From NCBI RefSeq assembly GCF_002250625.1, contig NZ_NMVQ01000023.1, forward strand, positions 186,001-250,000: a DNA stretch of 64,000 nt, written 5' to 3'. Source of the stretch: Enemella dayhoffiae (GTDB taxonomy: Bacteria > Actinomycetota > Actinomycetes > Propionibacteriales > Propionibacteriaceae). A program made the position numbers and the translations under genes. Numbering within the stretch: position 1 is the first letter of the stretch; every line of letters starts with the position of its first letter. Below, piece after piece: positions 52,235 through 59,955 of this stretch. The notes under the pieces were generated by a model. The model ran no database searches and was not told the DNA's origin. It worked only from the letters and a program-made list of their open reading frames with translations.

Positions 52235-53193
52235 CAGCTGGCGTAGCCGCGCTGCTTGTCCACCACCGACGGCAACTCCTCCCCGGCGACCCAGCGACGC
52301 AGGTTCTGCTCGAACTGCTCGGCCAGCGAATCCCGCCAGCCGACCACGTCTCCGGACAGGTGAGCGCTGACCTGCACCCCGGGCAACGACCACAGGGGAG
52401 AGTCGTTCGGCAGCGGCTCGGTCTCGAACACGTCGAGGGCGGCCGCCGCGATCCCGCCGGACTCCAGCGCCGCGATCAGATCGGCCTCGACCACCAGGGG
52501 CCCGCGCCCCACGTTCACCAGCTGCGCGGTCGGCCGCATCGCGGCCAGCACCCGGCGCTCGACCAGCCCGCGGGTCTGGTCGGTCAGCGGTGCCGCCAGG
52601 ACCACGTGGTCCGCCCAGCCGACGTGCTCGGCCAGCTCGGCACTGGGGACCACCTGGCCGAAGTCCGGGTCGGTCACCCTGGGCGTACGCCCCACCCCGC
52701 GCACCTCGAACCCCACCGCCTTCAGCAGTCGCGCGGTGGCCCGGCCGATCCCACCGGTACCCACCACCAGCGCGGTACGCCCGGCGGCGCGCAGCGTCTC
52801 GGCGTGCTCCCAGTGACGCTCCTGCTGGCGGCGGTACAGCCGTGGCAGGTCCTTGAGGTGCGCCAGCACCGAGGCGAGCACGAACTCGGCGATCGGCTGG
52901 TCGAACACGCCCCGGGCGTTGCTGAGCAGCACATCGGAGTCGCGCAGCTCGTCGAACAGCACGGCGTCCACCCCGGCCGAGGCGACGTGCACCCAGCGCA
53001 ACCGGTCGGCGTACCCCCACGCCTGCGCCAGCGCGGGGCTGAAGTAGTCCCACCACAACAGCACGTCGGCCCCCGGCAGCGCGTCGGCAAGCCCCGCAGC
53101 CGTGCACACGCGCACCTCGGCGAGCCGCTCCAGGCGGGCCAGGTTGCTCGGGGGCCCGAGGTCGTCGCGGGTCAGGATCACCACCGTGGTCAT
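52234..53193 (-). CDS. D-2-hydroxyacid dehydrogenase (NAD-binding)
   Basis: A 319-residue enzyme: NAD motif VVGTGGIGRATARLLKAVGFEV, then VGWADHVVLAAPLTDQTRGLVERRVLAAM, NVGRGPLVVEADLIAALESG, LDVFETEPLPNDSPLWSLPGVQVSAHLSGD (Glu and the usual His). It reduces or oxidises a 2-hydroxyacid; the substrate is not certain. It is divergent from gabT, with the palindromic operator between. Confidence 0.88.
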   Translation of the reverse strand: MTTVVILTRDDLGPPSNLARLERLAEVRVCTAAGLADALPGADVLLWWDYFSPALAQAWGYADRLRWVHVASAGVDAVLFDELRDSDVLLSNARGVFDQPIAEFVLASVLAHLKDLPRLYRRQQERHWEHAETLRAAGRTALVVGTGGIGRATARLLKAVGFEVRGVGRTPRVTDPDFGQVVPSAELAEHVGWADHVVLAAPLTDQTRGLVERRVLAAMRPTAQLVNVGRGPLVVEADLIAALESGGIAAAALDVFETEPLPNDSPLWSLPGVQVSAHLSGDVVGWRDSLAEQFEQNLRRWVAGEELPSVVDKQRGYAS

Positions 53194-53214
53194 GGCCCAA
53201 CCCTAGGCGATTGC

Positions 53215-53230
53215 AGATTGTTGACAATCT
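53215..53230. promoter_or_regulatory. GntR-type operator upstream of gabT
   Basis: AGATTGT-TG-ACAATCT is a perfect inverted repeat with 7-base arms and 2-base centre, containing the TTGT-ACAA core common to FadR-type GntR sites. It lies 26 bases before ATG 53256 in the gabT / dehydrogenase gap. Confidence 0.75.
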
Positions 53231-53255
53231 TGGTCGGGTCTGATTTCGTCGGCTC

Positions 53256-54509
53256 ATGACTGCCCTCAGCCCGATCCTCAAGCAGGCCACCCCCGTGGTT
53301 GTCGACCACGCGAAAGGGTGCTGGATCCACGGCACCGACGGCCGGGACTACCTCGACTTCACCACCGGCATCGGCGTCACCAGCACCGGCCACTGTCACC
53401 CGCAGGTGGTCGAGGCCGCCCGCGAGCAGGTCGGCTCGATCATCCACGCCCAGTACACGACGGTGATGCACAAGCCGCTCCTGGAGTTGGTGGACAAGCT
53501 GGGCGGGGTGCTGCCCACCGGGCTCGACTCGCTGTTCTTCGCCAACTCCGGCTCCGAGGCGGTCGAGGCCGCGGTCCGGCTGACCCGGATGGCCACCGGG
53601 CGGCCCAACATCATCGTCTTCCAGGGCGGGTTCCACGGCCGCACCGTCGCCGCCGCCACCCTGACCACCGCCGGCACCCGCTTCTCCGCCGGCTTCTCCC
53701 CGCTGATGGGCGGGGTGCAGATGGCCCCGTTCCCGTACGCCAAGCGCTACGGCTGGAGCGAGCAGCAGGCCGTCGACTTCGCCCTGGCCGAGCTCGACTA
53801 CCTGTTCGCCACCCGGGTCGCCCCCAACGACACCGCGGCCTTCCTGATCGAGCCGGTGCTCGGCGACGGCGGCTACCTCCCGACCCCGGACGCCTTCCTG
53901 CGCGGGCTGCGCGAGCGCGCCGACAAGCACGGGATCGTGCTGGTGATCGATGAGGTGCAGGCCGGCTTCGGGCGTACCGGCAAGTTCTGGGGACACGAGT
54001 TCTCCGGCGTACGCCCCGACGTGCTGATCACCGCCAAGGGCCTGGCCTCGGGTTTCCCGATCTCCGCCATCGCCGCCTCGGCCGAGCTGATGGGCAAGGC
54101 GTGGCCGGGCTCCCAGGGCGGCACCTACGGCGGCAACGCGGTCGCCGCTGCGGCCGCCTGCGCGACCATCGACGTGATCTCCGAGGAGGGCCTGGTCGAG
54201 AACGCCCGGGTCCGCGGCGAGCAGCTCGCGGAGGGGCTGCGTCGGCTCGCCGAGAAATATCCGATGATCACCGACGTCCGCGGCCGCGGGCTGATGCAGG
54301 GGATCGAGTTCACCGAGACCGGTGGCCGCGGCGGCGGGGAGCTGGCCACCGCCGTGCAGCAGGCCACCACCGGCCACGGGCTGCTGTCGTTGACCTGCGG
54401 GCCGCTGGGTAACGTGGTGCGCCTGATCCCGGCACTGGTGGTCTCCGCCGACGAGATCGACCTGGGGCTGGAGCGCTTCGGCGCCGCCCTAGCCGATGTC
54501 GCCGACTGA
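53256..54509 (+). CDS. gabT: 4-aminobutyrate aminotransferase
   Basis: A 417-residue class III PLP aminotransferase: TGIGVTSTGHCHPQVVEA, FFANSGSEAVEAAVRL, FQGGFHGRTVAAATLT, LVIDEVQAGFGRTGKFWG (Asp), ITAKGLASGFPISA with the catalytic Lys, and GTYGGNAVAAAAA. It converts GABA (or a related omega-amine) to succinate semialdehyde. It is first in a gabT-gabD-aminotransferase-gntR operon with a GntR operator before it. Confidence 0.88.
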   Translation: MTALSPILKQATPVVVDHAKGCWIHGTDGRDYLDFTTGIGVTSTGHCHPQVVEAAREQVGSIIHAQYTTVMHKPLLELVDKLGGVLPTGLDSLFFANSGSEAVEAAVRLTRMATGRPNIIVFQGGFHGRTVAAATLTTAGTRFSAGFSPLMGGVQMAPFPYAKRYGWSEQQAVDFALAELDYLFATRVAPNDTAAFLIEPVLGDGGYLPTPDAFLRGLRERADKHGIVLVIDEVQAGFGRTGKFWGHEFSGVRPDVLITAKGLASGFPISAIAASAELMGKAWPGSQGGTYGGNAVAAAAACATIDVISEEGLVENARVRGEQLAEGLRRLAEKYPMITDVRGRGLMQGIEFTETGGRGGGELATAVQQATTGHGLLSLTCGPLGNVVRLIPALVVSADEIDLGLERFGAALADVAD

Positions 54510-54543
54510 GCCCGGTCCCGGACCCGCCACCGAGGAGGACATC

Positions 54544-55998
54544 ATGGCAAACGATCCGATCTCGCAGGTCAACACCGGTCTGTTCATCGACGGGCAGTGG
54601 GGCCCCGCAGCCTCCGGACGCACCTTCGACGTGATCAACCCGGCCACCGAGGAGGTGCTCGCCCAGGTCGCCGACGGCAACGGCGACGACGCCCGACGCG
54701 CCATCGAGGTGGCCGGCCAGAAGCAGGCCGAGTGGGGGCGTACGCCGCCGCGTGAGCGCAGCGAGATCCTGCGCCGGGCCTACGACCTGGTGATTGAACG
54801 CACCGACGAGCTCGCCGCGATCATGACCGCCGAGATGGGCAAGCCATTGGCCGAGGCCAGGGGCGAGGTCGCCTACGGCGCCGAGTTCCTGCGTTGGTTC
54901 TCCGAGGAGGCCGTGCGGATCGGCGGTGACGTGACCCTGACCGGGGACGGGAAGACCCGGATCATGGTCACCCACGAACCGGTCGGGCCGTGCGTGCTGA
55001 TCACCCCGTGGAACTTCCCGCTGGCCATGGGCACCCGCAAGATCGGCCCGGCCATCGCCGCCGGCTGCACCATGGTGTTCAAGCCGGCCGAGCTCACCCC
55101 GCTCACCTCGCTGGCGCTGGCCGGAATCCTCACCGAGGCAGGACTTCCCGGCGGTGTGCTGAACGTGGTCACCACCACCGACCCCGGCTCGGTGGTCGAG
55201 CCGTGGATGGCCAGCGGGATCGCCCGCAAGGTGTCGTTCACCGGCTCCACCCCGGTCGGGGTGAAGCTGCTGCAGCAGGCGTCGGAGCACGTGATGAAGT
55301 CGTCCATGGAGCTTGGTGGCAACGCCCCGTTCATCGTCTTCGCCGACGCCGACCTGGACAAGGCGGTCGCCGGTGCGATGGTCGCCAAGATGCGCAACAT
55401 GGGCGAGGCGTGCACCGCCGCCAACCGGCTCTATGTGGAGGCGCCGGTGGCCGAGGAGTTCGCAAAGAAGCTGAGCGAGCAGATGGGCGCGCTGAAGGTC
55501 GGTGACGGGGCCGCCGAGGGCACCCAGGTCGGCCCGCTGGTGGAGCGCAAGGCGCTGGACAAGGTGCAGCAGTTCGTCGAGGAGGCGGTCTCCCGCGGCG
55601 CCACCGTGATGTGCGGTGGCGATGCGCCCGAGGGGAAGGGGTTCTTCTACAACCCGACCGTGCTCAGCAACGTCGACCCCGATTCCGCCCTGCTGGCGAA
55701 CGAGATCTTCGGTCCCGTCGCGCCGGTGGTCCCGTTCGACACCGAGGAGGAGGCGGTCGAGCTCGCCAACGGCACGGCCTGGGGACTGGTCGGCTATCTG
55801 TTCACCTCCGACGTGCAGCGCGCCTTCCGGGTCGGGGAACGGATCGAGGCGGGCATGGTCGGTCTGAACACCGGGCTGGTGTCCAACCCGGTCGCCCCGT
55901 TCGGCGGCGTGAAGGCGTCCGGGTTGGGCCGCGAGGGCGGCCGGATCGGGATCGATGAGTTCCTCGAGACGAAATACTTCGCGCTGCCCCGTGACTGA
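54544..55998 (+). CDS. gabD: NAD(P)-dependent succinate-semialdehyde dehydrogenase
   Basis: A 484-residue aldehyde dehydrogenase with AGGAGGA 6 bases before ATG 54544. Motifs: VLITPWNFPLAMGTRKIGPAI, SFTGSTPVGVKLL, MELGGNAPFIVF (Glu) and MGEACTAANRLYV (catalytic Cys). It oxidises succinate semialdehyde to succinate, completing the GABA shunt with gabT. The end overlaps the next gene by eight bases. Confidence 0.92.
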   Translation: MANDPISQVNTGLFIDGQWGPAASGRTFDVINPATEEVLAQVADGNGDDARRAIEVAGQKQAEWGRTPPRERSEILRRAYDLVIERTDELAAIMTAEMGKPLAEARGEVAYGAEFLRWFSEEAVRIGGDVTLTGDGKTRIMVTHEPVGPCVLITPWNFPLAMGTRKIGPAIAAGCTMVFKPAELTPLTSLALAGILTEAGLPGGVLNVVTTTDPGSVVEPWMASGIARKVSFTGSTPVGVKLLQQASEHVMKSSMELGGNAPFIVFADADLDKAVAGAMVAKMRNMGEACTAANRLYVEAPVAEEFAKKLSEQMGALKVGDGAAEGTQVGPLVERKALDKVQQFVEEAVSRGATVMCGGDAPEGKGFFYNPTVLSNVDPDSALLANEIFGPVAPVVPFDTEEEAVELANGTAWGLVGYLFTSDVQRAFRVGERIEAGMVGLNTGLVSNPVAPFGGVKASGLGREGGRIGIDEFLETKYFALPRD

Positions 55999-57265
55999 TC
56001 CCCGCGGCACGACCACCATCGGTTCCCTGGATCCCCTGCCCACGCAGGGAATCCGGGGAGGCTTCGCCGAAAACGGCCTGCCGCTGGCCCGGCTCGCCGA
56101 CGGTCTCGTCGGCTCGGTGATCGACTCCAGCACCTCCCTGCTGGCCGGCATCGAGCACGACGTGGTGCGGTTCGCGATGGGGGCGCCGGCACCCGAGGCG
56201 ATTCCCGTCCAGGCGTTGCGCGAGCTGGCTGGTGGTGCGCTGGATGCGGGGTCGTTCACCTACGGCGCCAGCGAGGGCGAGCCCGGACTGCTCGCCGCCA
56301 TCGCCGACGGCTACGCCGACACCCGCGGCACCAGCGCGGAGCGGGTGGTCATCACCTCGGGGGGCATGCAGGGACTGGACCTCGCCTGCAAACTGTTCAT
56401 CGACCCCGGTGACCTGGTGGTGGTGGAGAGCCCCACCTATACCAACGGCTCGGCCACGGCGCTGAGCTATGGCGCGGAGCTGCTCGAGATCCCCATCGAC
56501 GACTCGGGCATGGTGATCGACGAACTGGTGGAGCAGGTGGCGGCCAGCGGGCGTACGCCGAAGCTGATCTACACCATCTGCAACTTCCAGAACCCGTCGG
56601 GGGTGACGCTGTCCGCCGAACGCCGGCAACGACTGCTGGAGCTGGCCCATCGGTGGGGTGCGGTGATCCTGGACGACGACCCCTACGGGCTGCTCCGCTT
56701 CGTCGGTGACGACCTGCCCGGTTTTGCCGAACTGTCGCCGGGGGACCCGCACGTGTTCTCGGTGCGCACCTTCTCGAAGGTGCTCGCCCCCGGGCTGCGG
56801 GTCGGTTGGGTGGACGCCGATCACCGGTTGCGGCCGTTGCTGATCTCGGCGAAGCAGGCGATGGACACCTGCACCAACGTGCCCAACCAGCACCTGATCG
56901 ACGGGTTCCTGCGCGGTGGCGGGTTGCAGGAGCATCTGACCGGGTTGCGCGACACCTATCGGCTGCGGCGCGACGCCCTGCTGCGCTCCTTGGCCGCCCA
57001 CCTGGGCGACCGAGTGCGCAGCACCGTCCCCGAGGGTGGGATGTTCTGTTGGGTCACCCTGCTGGGCGACGGCGCGGTCTCGGCCCATGAGCTGTTCGAG
57101 GTCGCCCTCGGCCGCGGGGTCGCCTTCATCCCCGGACCGGCGCTGTCCCCGAGCGGTCGCTTCGGTGACGCCCTGCGGATCTGTTATGCGACCGAGGATC
57201 CCGGGCGGATCGACGTGGGTGTCCGCCGGTTGGCGGCGGCGCTGGACGAACTGGAGGCGCGATGA
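55991..57265 (+). CDS. Class I PLP aminotransferase (2-aminoadipate/MocR-like)
   Basis: A 424-residue protein from GTG 55991. Family marks: SFTYGASEGEPGLLAAIADG, ITSGGMQGLDLACKLFIDPGDLVVVESPTYTN, ICNFQNPSGVTLS, VILDDDPYGLLRF and SVRTFSKVLAPGLRVGW (catalytic Lys). It resembles the aminotransferase half of MocR regulators but has no DNA-binding part. In this operon it may act on a GABA-related or polyamine-derived amino acid. Coupled to gntR by ATGA. Confidence 0.82.
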   Translation: MTDPRGTTTIGSLDPLPTQGIRGGFAENGLPLARLADGLVGSVIDSSTSLLAGIEHDVVRFAMGAPAPEAIPVQALRELAGGALDAGSFTYGASEGEPGLLAAIADGYADTRGTSAERVVITSGGMQGLDLACKLFIDPGDLVVVESPTYTNGSATALSYGAELLEIPIDDSGMVIDELVEQVAASGRTPKLIYTICNFQNPSGVTLSAERRQRLLELAHRWGAVILDDDPYGLLRFVGDDLPGFAELSPGDPHVFSVRTFSKVLAPGLRVGWVDADHRLRPLLISAKQAMDTCTNVPNQHLIDGFLRGGGLQEHLTGLRDTYRLRRDALLRSLAAHLGDRVRSTVPEGGMFCWVTLLGDGAVSAHELFEVALGRGVAFIPGPALSPSGRFGDALRICYATEDPGRIDVGVRRLAAALDELEAR

Positions 57266-57918
57266 CCGTCCTGGGTCCGATCCAGCAGGTATCGACCGCC
57301 GAACTGATCGCCGGGCAGCTGCGCGAGGCGATCGCCACCGGAGAGTACGCCCCCGGCCAGCAGGTGTCGGAGCAGGCCTTGGCCGAACGACTGGGGGTGA
57401 GCCGTGGACCGCTGCGGGAGGCGATGCAGCGGCTCACCCAGGAGGGGTTGCTGACCGGGCAGCGCAATCGCGGGCTGTTCGTGATGGAGCTGGACGCCGC
57501 AGCGGTGCGCGACATCTATCTGGCCCGCACGGCGATCGAGCGGCAGGCGGTGGCCCATCTGATCGAGACCGGCCGATCCGCCTCGGCCGACGCCCTGGCA
57601 CCCCTGGAGCGGCGGATGGCGCAGCTGGAATCGACCGACCCGGCCATCTCCGACACCGACCTGGAGTATCACCGGTTGCTGGTCGGGCTGACCGAGAGCC
57701 CACGACTGATCCGGATGCACGACAGCCTGCTGCTCCAGCTGCGGTTGTGCCTGACCGCGATGCAGCCGACCTACGACTCCAGCGAGCACCGGGTGAAGGA
57801 ACACGGAGATCTCTTCCGTGCCGTGGTTGCCGGTGACCTCGAGCTGGCCGACCGGTTGCTGGTGGCGCACATGCGGGACGGCCAGCGGCGGGTGCTCGAG
57901 GTCAACGGCTGGGCGTGA
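57262..57918 (+). CDS. GntR-family (FCD) transcription regulator
   Basis: A 218-residue protein. N-terminal winged HTH: LIAGQLREAIATGEYAPGQQVSEQALAERLGVSRGPLREAMQRLTQEGLL. C-terminal FCD ligand domain with metal-binding residues (EYHRLLVGL, KEHGDLFRAVVAGDLELADRLL). It is the last gene of the gab operon and probably binds the palindrome at 53215. The ligand may be GABA or a product. Its 3' end overlaps alkA on the other strand by 17 bases. Confidence 0.9.
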   Translation: MTVLGPIQQVSTAELIAGQLREAIATGEYAPGQQVSEQALAERLGVSRGPLREAMQRLTQEGLLTGQRNRGLFVMELDAAAVRDIYLARTAIERQAVAHLIETGRSASADALAPLERRMAQLESTDPAISDTDLEYHRLLVGLTESPRLIRMHDSLLLQLRLCLTAMQPTYDSSEHRVKEHGDLFRAVVAGDLELADRLLVAHMRDGQRRVLEVNGWA

Positions 57919-58804
57919 TCCTGCGTTCGGCGGCGGCCCGCCACAGGTGCAGCGAGGCATGGGAGCGGACGCCGAGGGCCGGCCGCAGCGTCTGCGCGGT
58001 GATTCCGCGCCGGGCCGCCTCGCGGCGCAGCACCAGGTCCGATTCCAGCCACACGTCCCGGTCCCCGCAGCCGCGCAGCAGCACATACCCGGCGGTCCAG
58101 GGACCGATTCCCTTCAACGACAGCAGGGATTCCCGGACCCGGTGCAGGTCCGGCCCGCCGAGGTCGACGGTTCCCTCGGCCAGCGCCTGGGCCAGCGTGT
58201 GCAGCGCCTGCTGCCGCGACGCCGGCATCGCGAACCGGCTCGGGTCCACCGTGGCCAGCCGGGCCGGGGTGGGGAACAGCGAGGTGAGACCGTACGCCGC
58301 CCCGGCCTTCAGCAGCGGCGCCGGCAGCGGATCACCGTGCTCACGGACCAGCCGTTCGGCGGCCCGGGTGGCTCCGATCAGCGAGATCTGCTGGCCGAGC
58401 AGCCCGCGCACCGCGGTTTCGGCCGGCTCGACGCTGCCCGGGATCCGAATGCCCGGGCGGTTGGTGACCAGGATGGCGAGCTCCGGGACGGCGCTCAGCC
58501 GGGAGTCCACCAGGGCCGGATCACACCCAAGGTCGAGCAGCGCGATCACCCGCCGCCGCAGCGCGGGCAGATCGTCCGCGTCGGTGAGCCAGCCGGTCAG
58601 CTCGACCCCGGCGGTCCGCCCAACCTCCGCGGACTGGCCGCGTATCGCCAGCACCGCGGGGCCTCCGGGCAGGCGTACCGTCCGGGCGAAGGTGTCGGTG
58701 TCGGCAAACTCCAACCCGGTCACGGTCCGCCCACCGAGGAAGGCGAGCAGACCACCGAAGTCGAACGGGGCCAGGGTTTCCAGCCGTTCGGTGTGCGCCT
58801 TCAC
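57902..58804 (-). CDS. alkA: DNA-3-methyladenine glycosylase II (AlkA-like)
   Basis: A 300-residue HhH-GPD glycosylase from GTG 58804. The N-terminal part is the AlkA-N-like domain (VTGLEFADTDTFARTVRLPGG), then the HhH-GPD fold: VRGLLGQQISLIGATRAAERLV, SLKGIGPWTAGYVLLRGCG and ESDLVLRR with the catalytic Asp. It removes alkylated bases. Unlike many actinobacterial relatives it is not fused to Ada. GTGA overlap with the Nif3-like gene. Confidence 0.88.
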   Translation of the reverse strand: MKAHTERLETLAPFDFGGLLAFLGGRTVTGLEFADTDTFARTVRLPGGPAVLAIRGQSAEVGRTAGVELTGWLTDADDLPALRRRVIALLDLGCDPALVDSRLSAVPELAILVTNRPGIRIPGSVEPAETAVRGLLGQQISLIGATRAAERLVREHGDPLPAPLLKAGAAYGLTSLFPTPARLATVDPSRFAMPASRQQALHTLAQALAEGTVDLGGPDLHRVRESLLSLKGIGPWTAGYVLLRGCGDRDVWLESDLVLRREAARRGITAQTLRPALGVRSHASLHLWRAAAERRITPSR

Positions 58805-59931
58805 CGGTGATAGGCCGCGGCCCAGGCGTCGGTGTTGTGCTCGCTCACCCGCACCCGCAGCTCCGGCTCGGCGGCGGTGATCAACCCCGCGAGCACCGGG
58901 AGCCAGGTCCACTCGGCGGCCCAGTGGGCCACGTCGAGCAGCACCGGCGCGTCGGTCCACTCCAGCGCCTCGGTGGCCGGGTGATGGCGCAGGTCGGAGG
59001 TCAGATACAGGTCTGCCCCGGCCGCGCGCGCGGCGTCCAGGTGCGAGTCGCCGGCGCCGGCGAGCACCGCGACGGTACGCACCACCCGCTGCGGGTCGCC
59101 GCCCAGGCGTACCCCGGAAACCGTTGCGGGCAACGCGTTCGCGACCTGCTGGGCGAACTCGCCGGCGGTACGTTCGGGCTCGAGTGTGCCGACCCGGCCG
59201 ATCCCGGCGGTGGGGGAGTCGGTGCGGGCCAGCTCGATGACGTGGAAGGCCGGCTCCTCATAGGGGTGGGCCGCCAGCAGGGCCGCCACCACCGCGCCGC
59301 GGCGGGAGCGGGGGAGCACCATCTCCAACCGGTCCTCACTCACCCGCTCGACCTCGCCAACCCTGCCCAGCTGAGGATTCGCGCCCTCCAGCGGACGGAA
59401 GGAACCGGTACCGGGACTGGTGAAGTGGCAGCGGTCATAGTCGCCGATCGCGCCGGCCCCCGCGGTCGACAGCGCGTCCACCACGGCCCGGGTGTGCTCG
59501 GTGGGGACGAAGCAGACCAGCTGGTCCAGCGCTGCGGAGGTGTCGCGGGGGTCCAGCGGTCGCTGCTCGCGCAGCCCGATCGCGTCGGCCAGCGCCTCGC
59601 ACACCCCGTCGGGGGGAATGTCGGCGTTGGTGTGGGCGGCGATGCAGCCGATCCGGTGGCCGGCCAGTTCCAGCAGCAGCGCCCCCTTCGGGTGGCGGCC
59701 GTCGATGCCGTGAATTCCCTTCAGCAGCAGGGGATGGTGCGTGATCACCAGGTCCGCACCCAGCTCGACCGCCTGCCGCACCACCTCACCGGTGATGTCC
59801 ACGGTGAGCAGCACCGAGGTCACCGGCCAGCTCGGATCTCCGCAGACCACCCCCACCTTGTCCCACGCCTCCGCGGTCCGCGGGGGATAGTGGCGGTCGA
59901 GCAGCTGCTGCACCTCGGCGAGAGTCGTCAC
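58801..59931 (-). CDS. Nif3-like dinuclear metal centre protein
   Basis: A 376-residue protein of the NIF3/DUF34 family: AEAWDKVGVVCGDPSWPVTSVLLTVD, LVITHHPLLLKG (metal-binding His pair), AAHTNADIPPDGV, a middle insert (residues ~140-250, AHPYEEPAFHVIEL; the PII-like type of long NIF3s), and a C-terminal GDSHLDAARAAGADLYLTSDLRHH metal site. Its biochemical role is unclear; a GTP cyclohydrolase I type-like activity was proposed for relatives. Overlaps alkA. Confidence 0.88.
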   Translation of the reverse strand: MTTLAEVQQLLDRHYPPRTAEAWDKVGVVCGDPSWPVTSVLLTVDITGEVVRQAVELGADLVITHHPLLLKGIHGIDGRHPKGALLLELAGHRIGCIAAHTNADIPPDGVCEALADAIGLREQRPLDPRDTSAALDQLVCFVPTEHTRAVVDALSTAGAGAIGDYDRCHFTSPGTGSFRPLEGANPQLGRVGEVERVSEDRLEMVLPRSRRGAVVAALLAAHPYEEPAFHVIELARTDSPTAGIGRVGTLEPERTAGEFAQQVANALPATVSGVRLGGDPQRVVRTVAVLAGAGDSHLDAARAAGADLYLTSDLRHHPATEALEWTDAPVLLDVAHWAAEWTWLPVLAGLITAAEPELRVRVSEHNTDAWAAAYHR

Positions 59932-59955
59932 CTCAGCGACCCTACGCGAGGGCGC

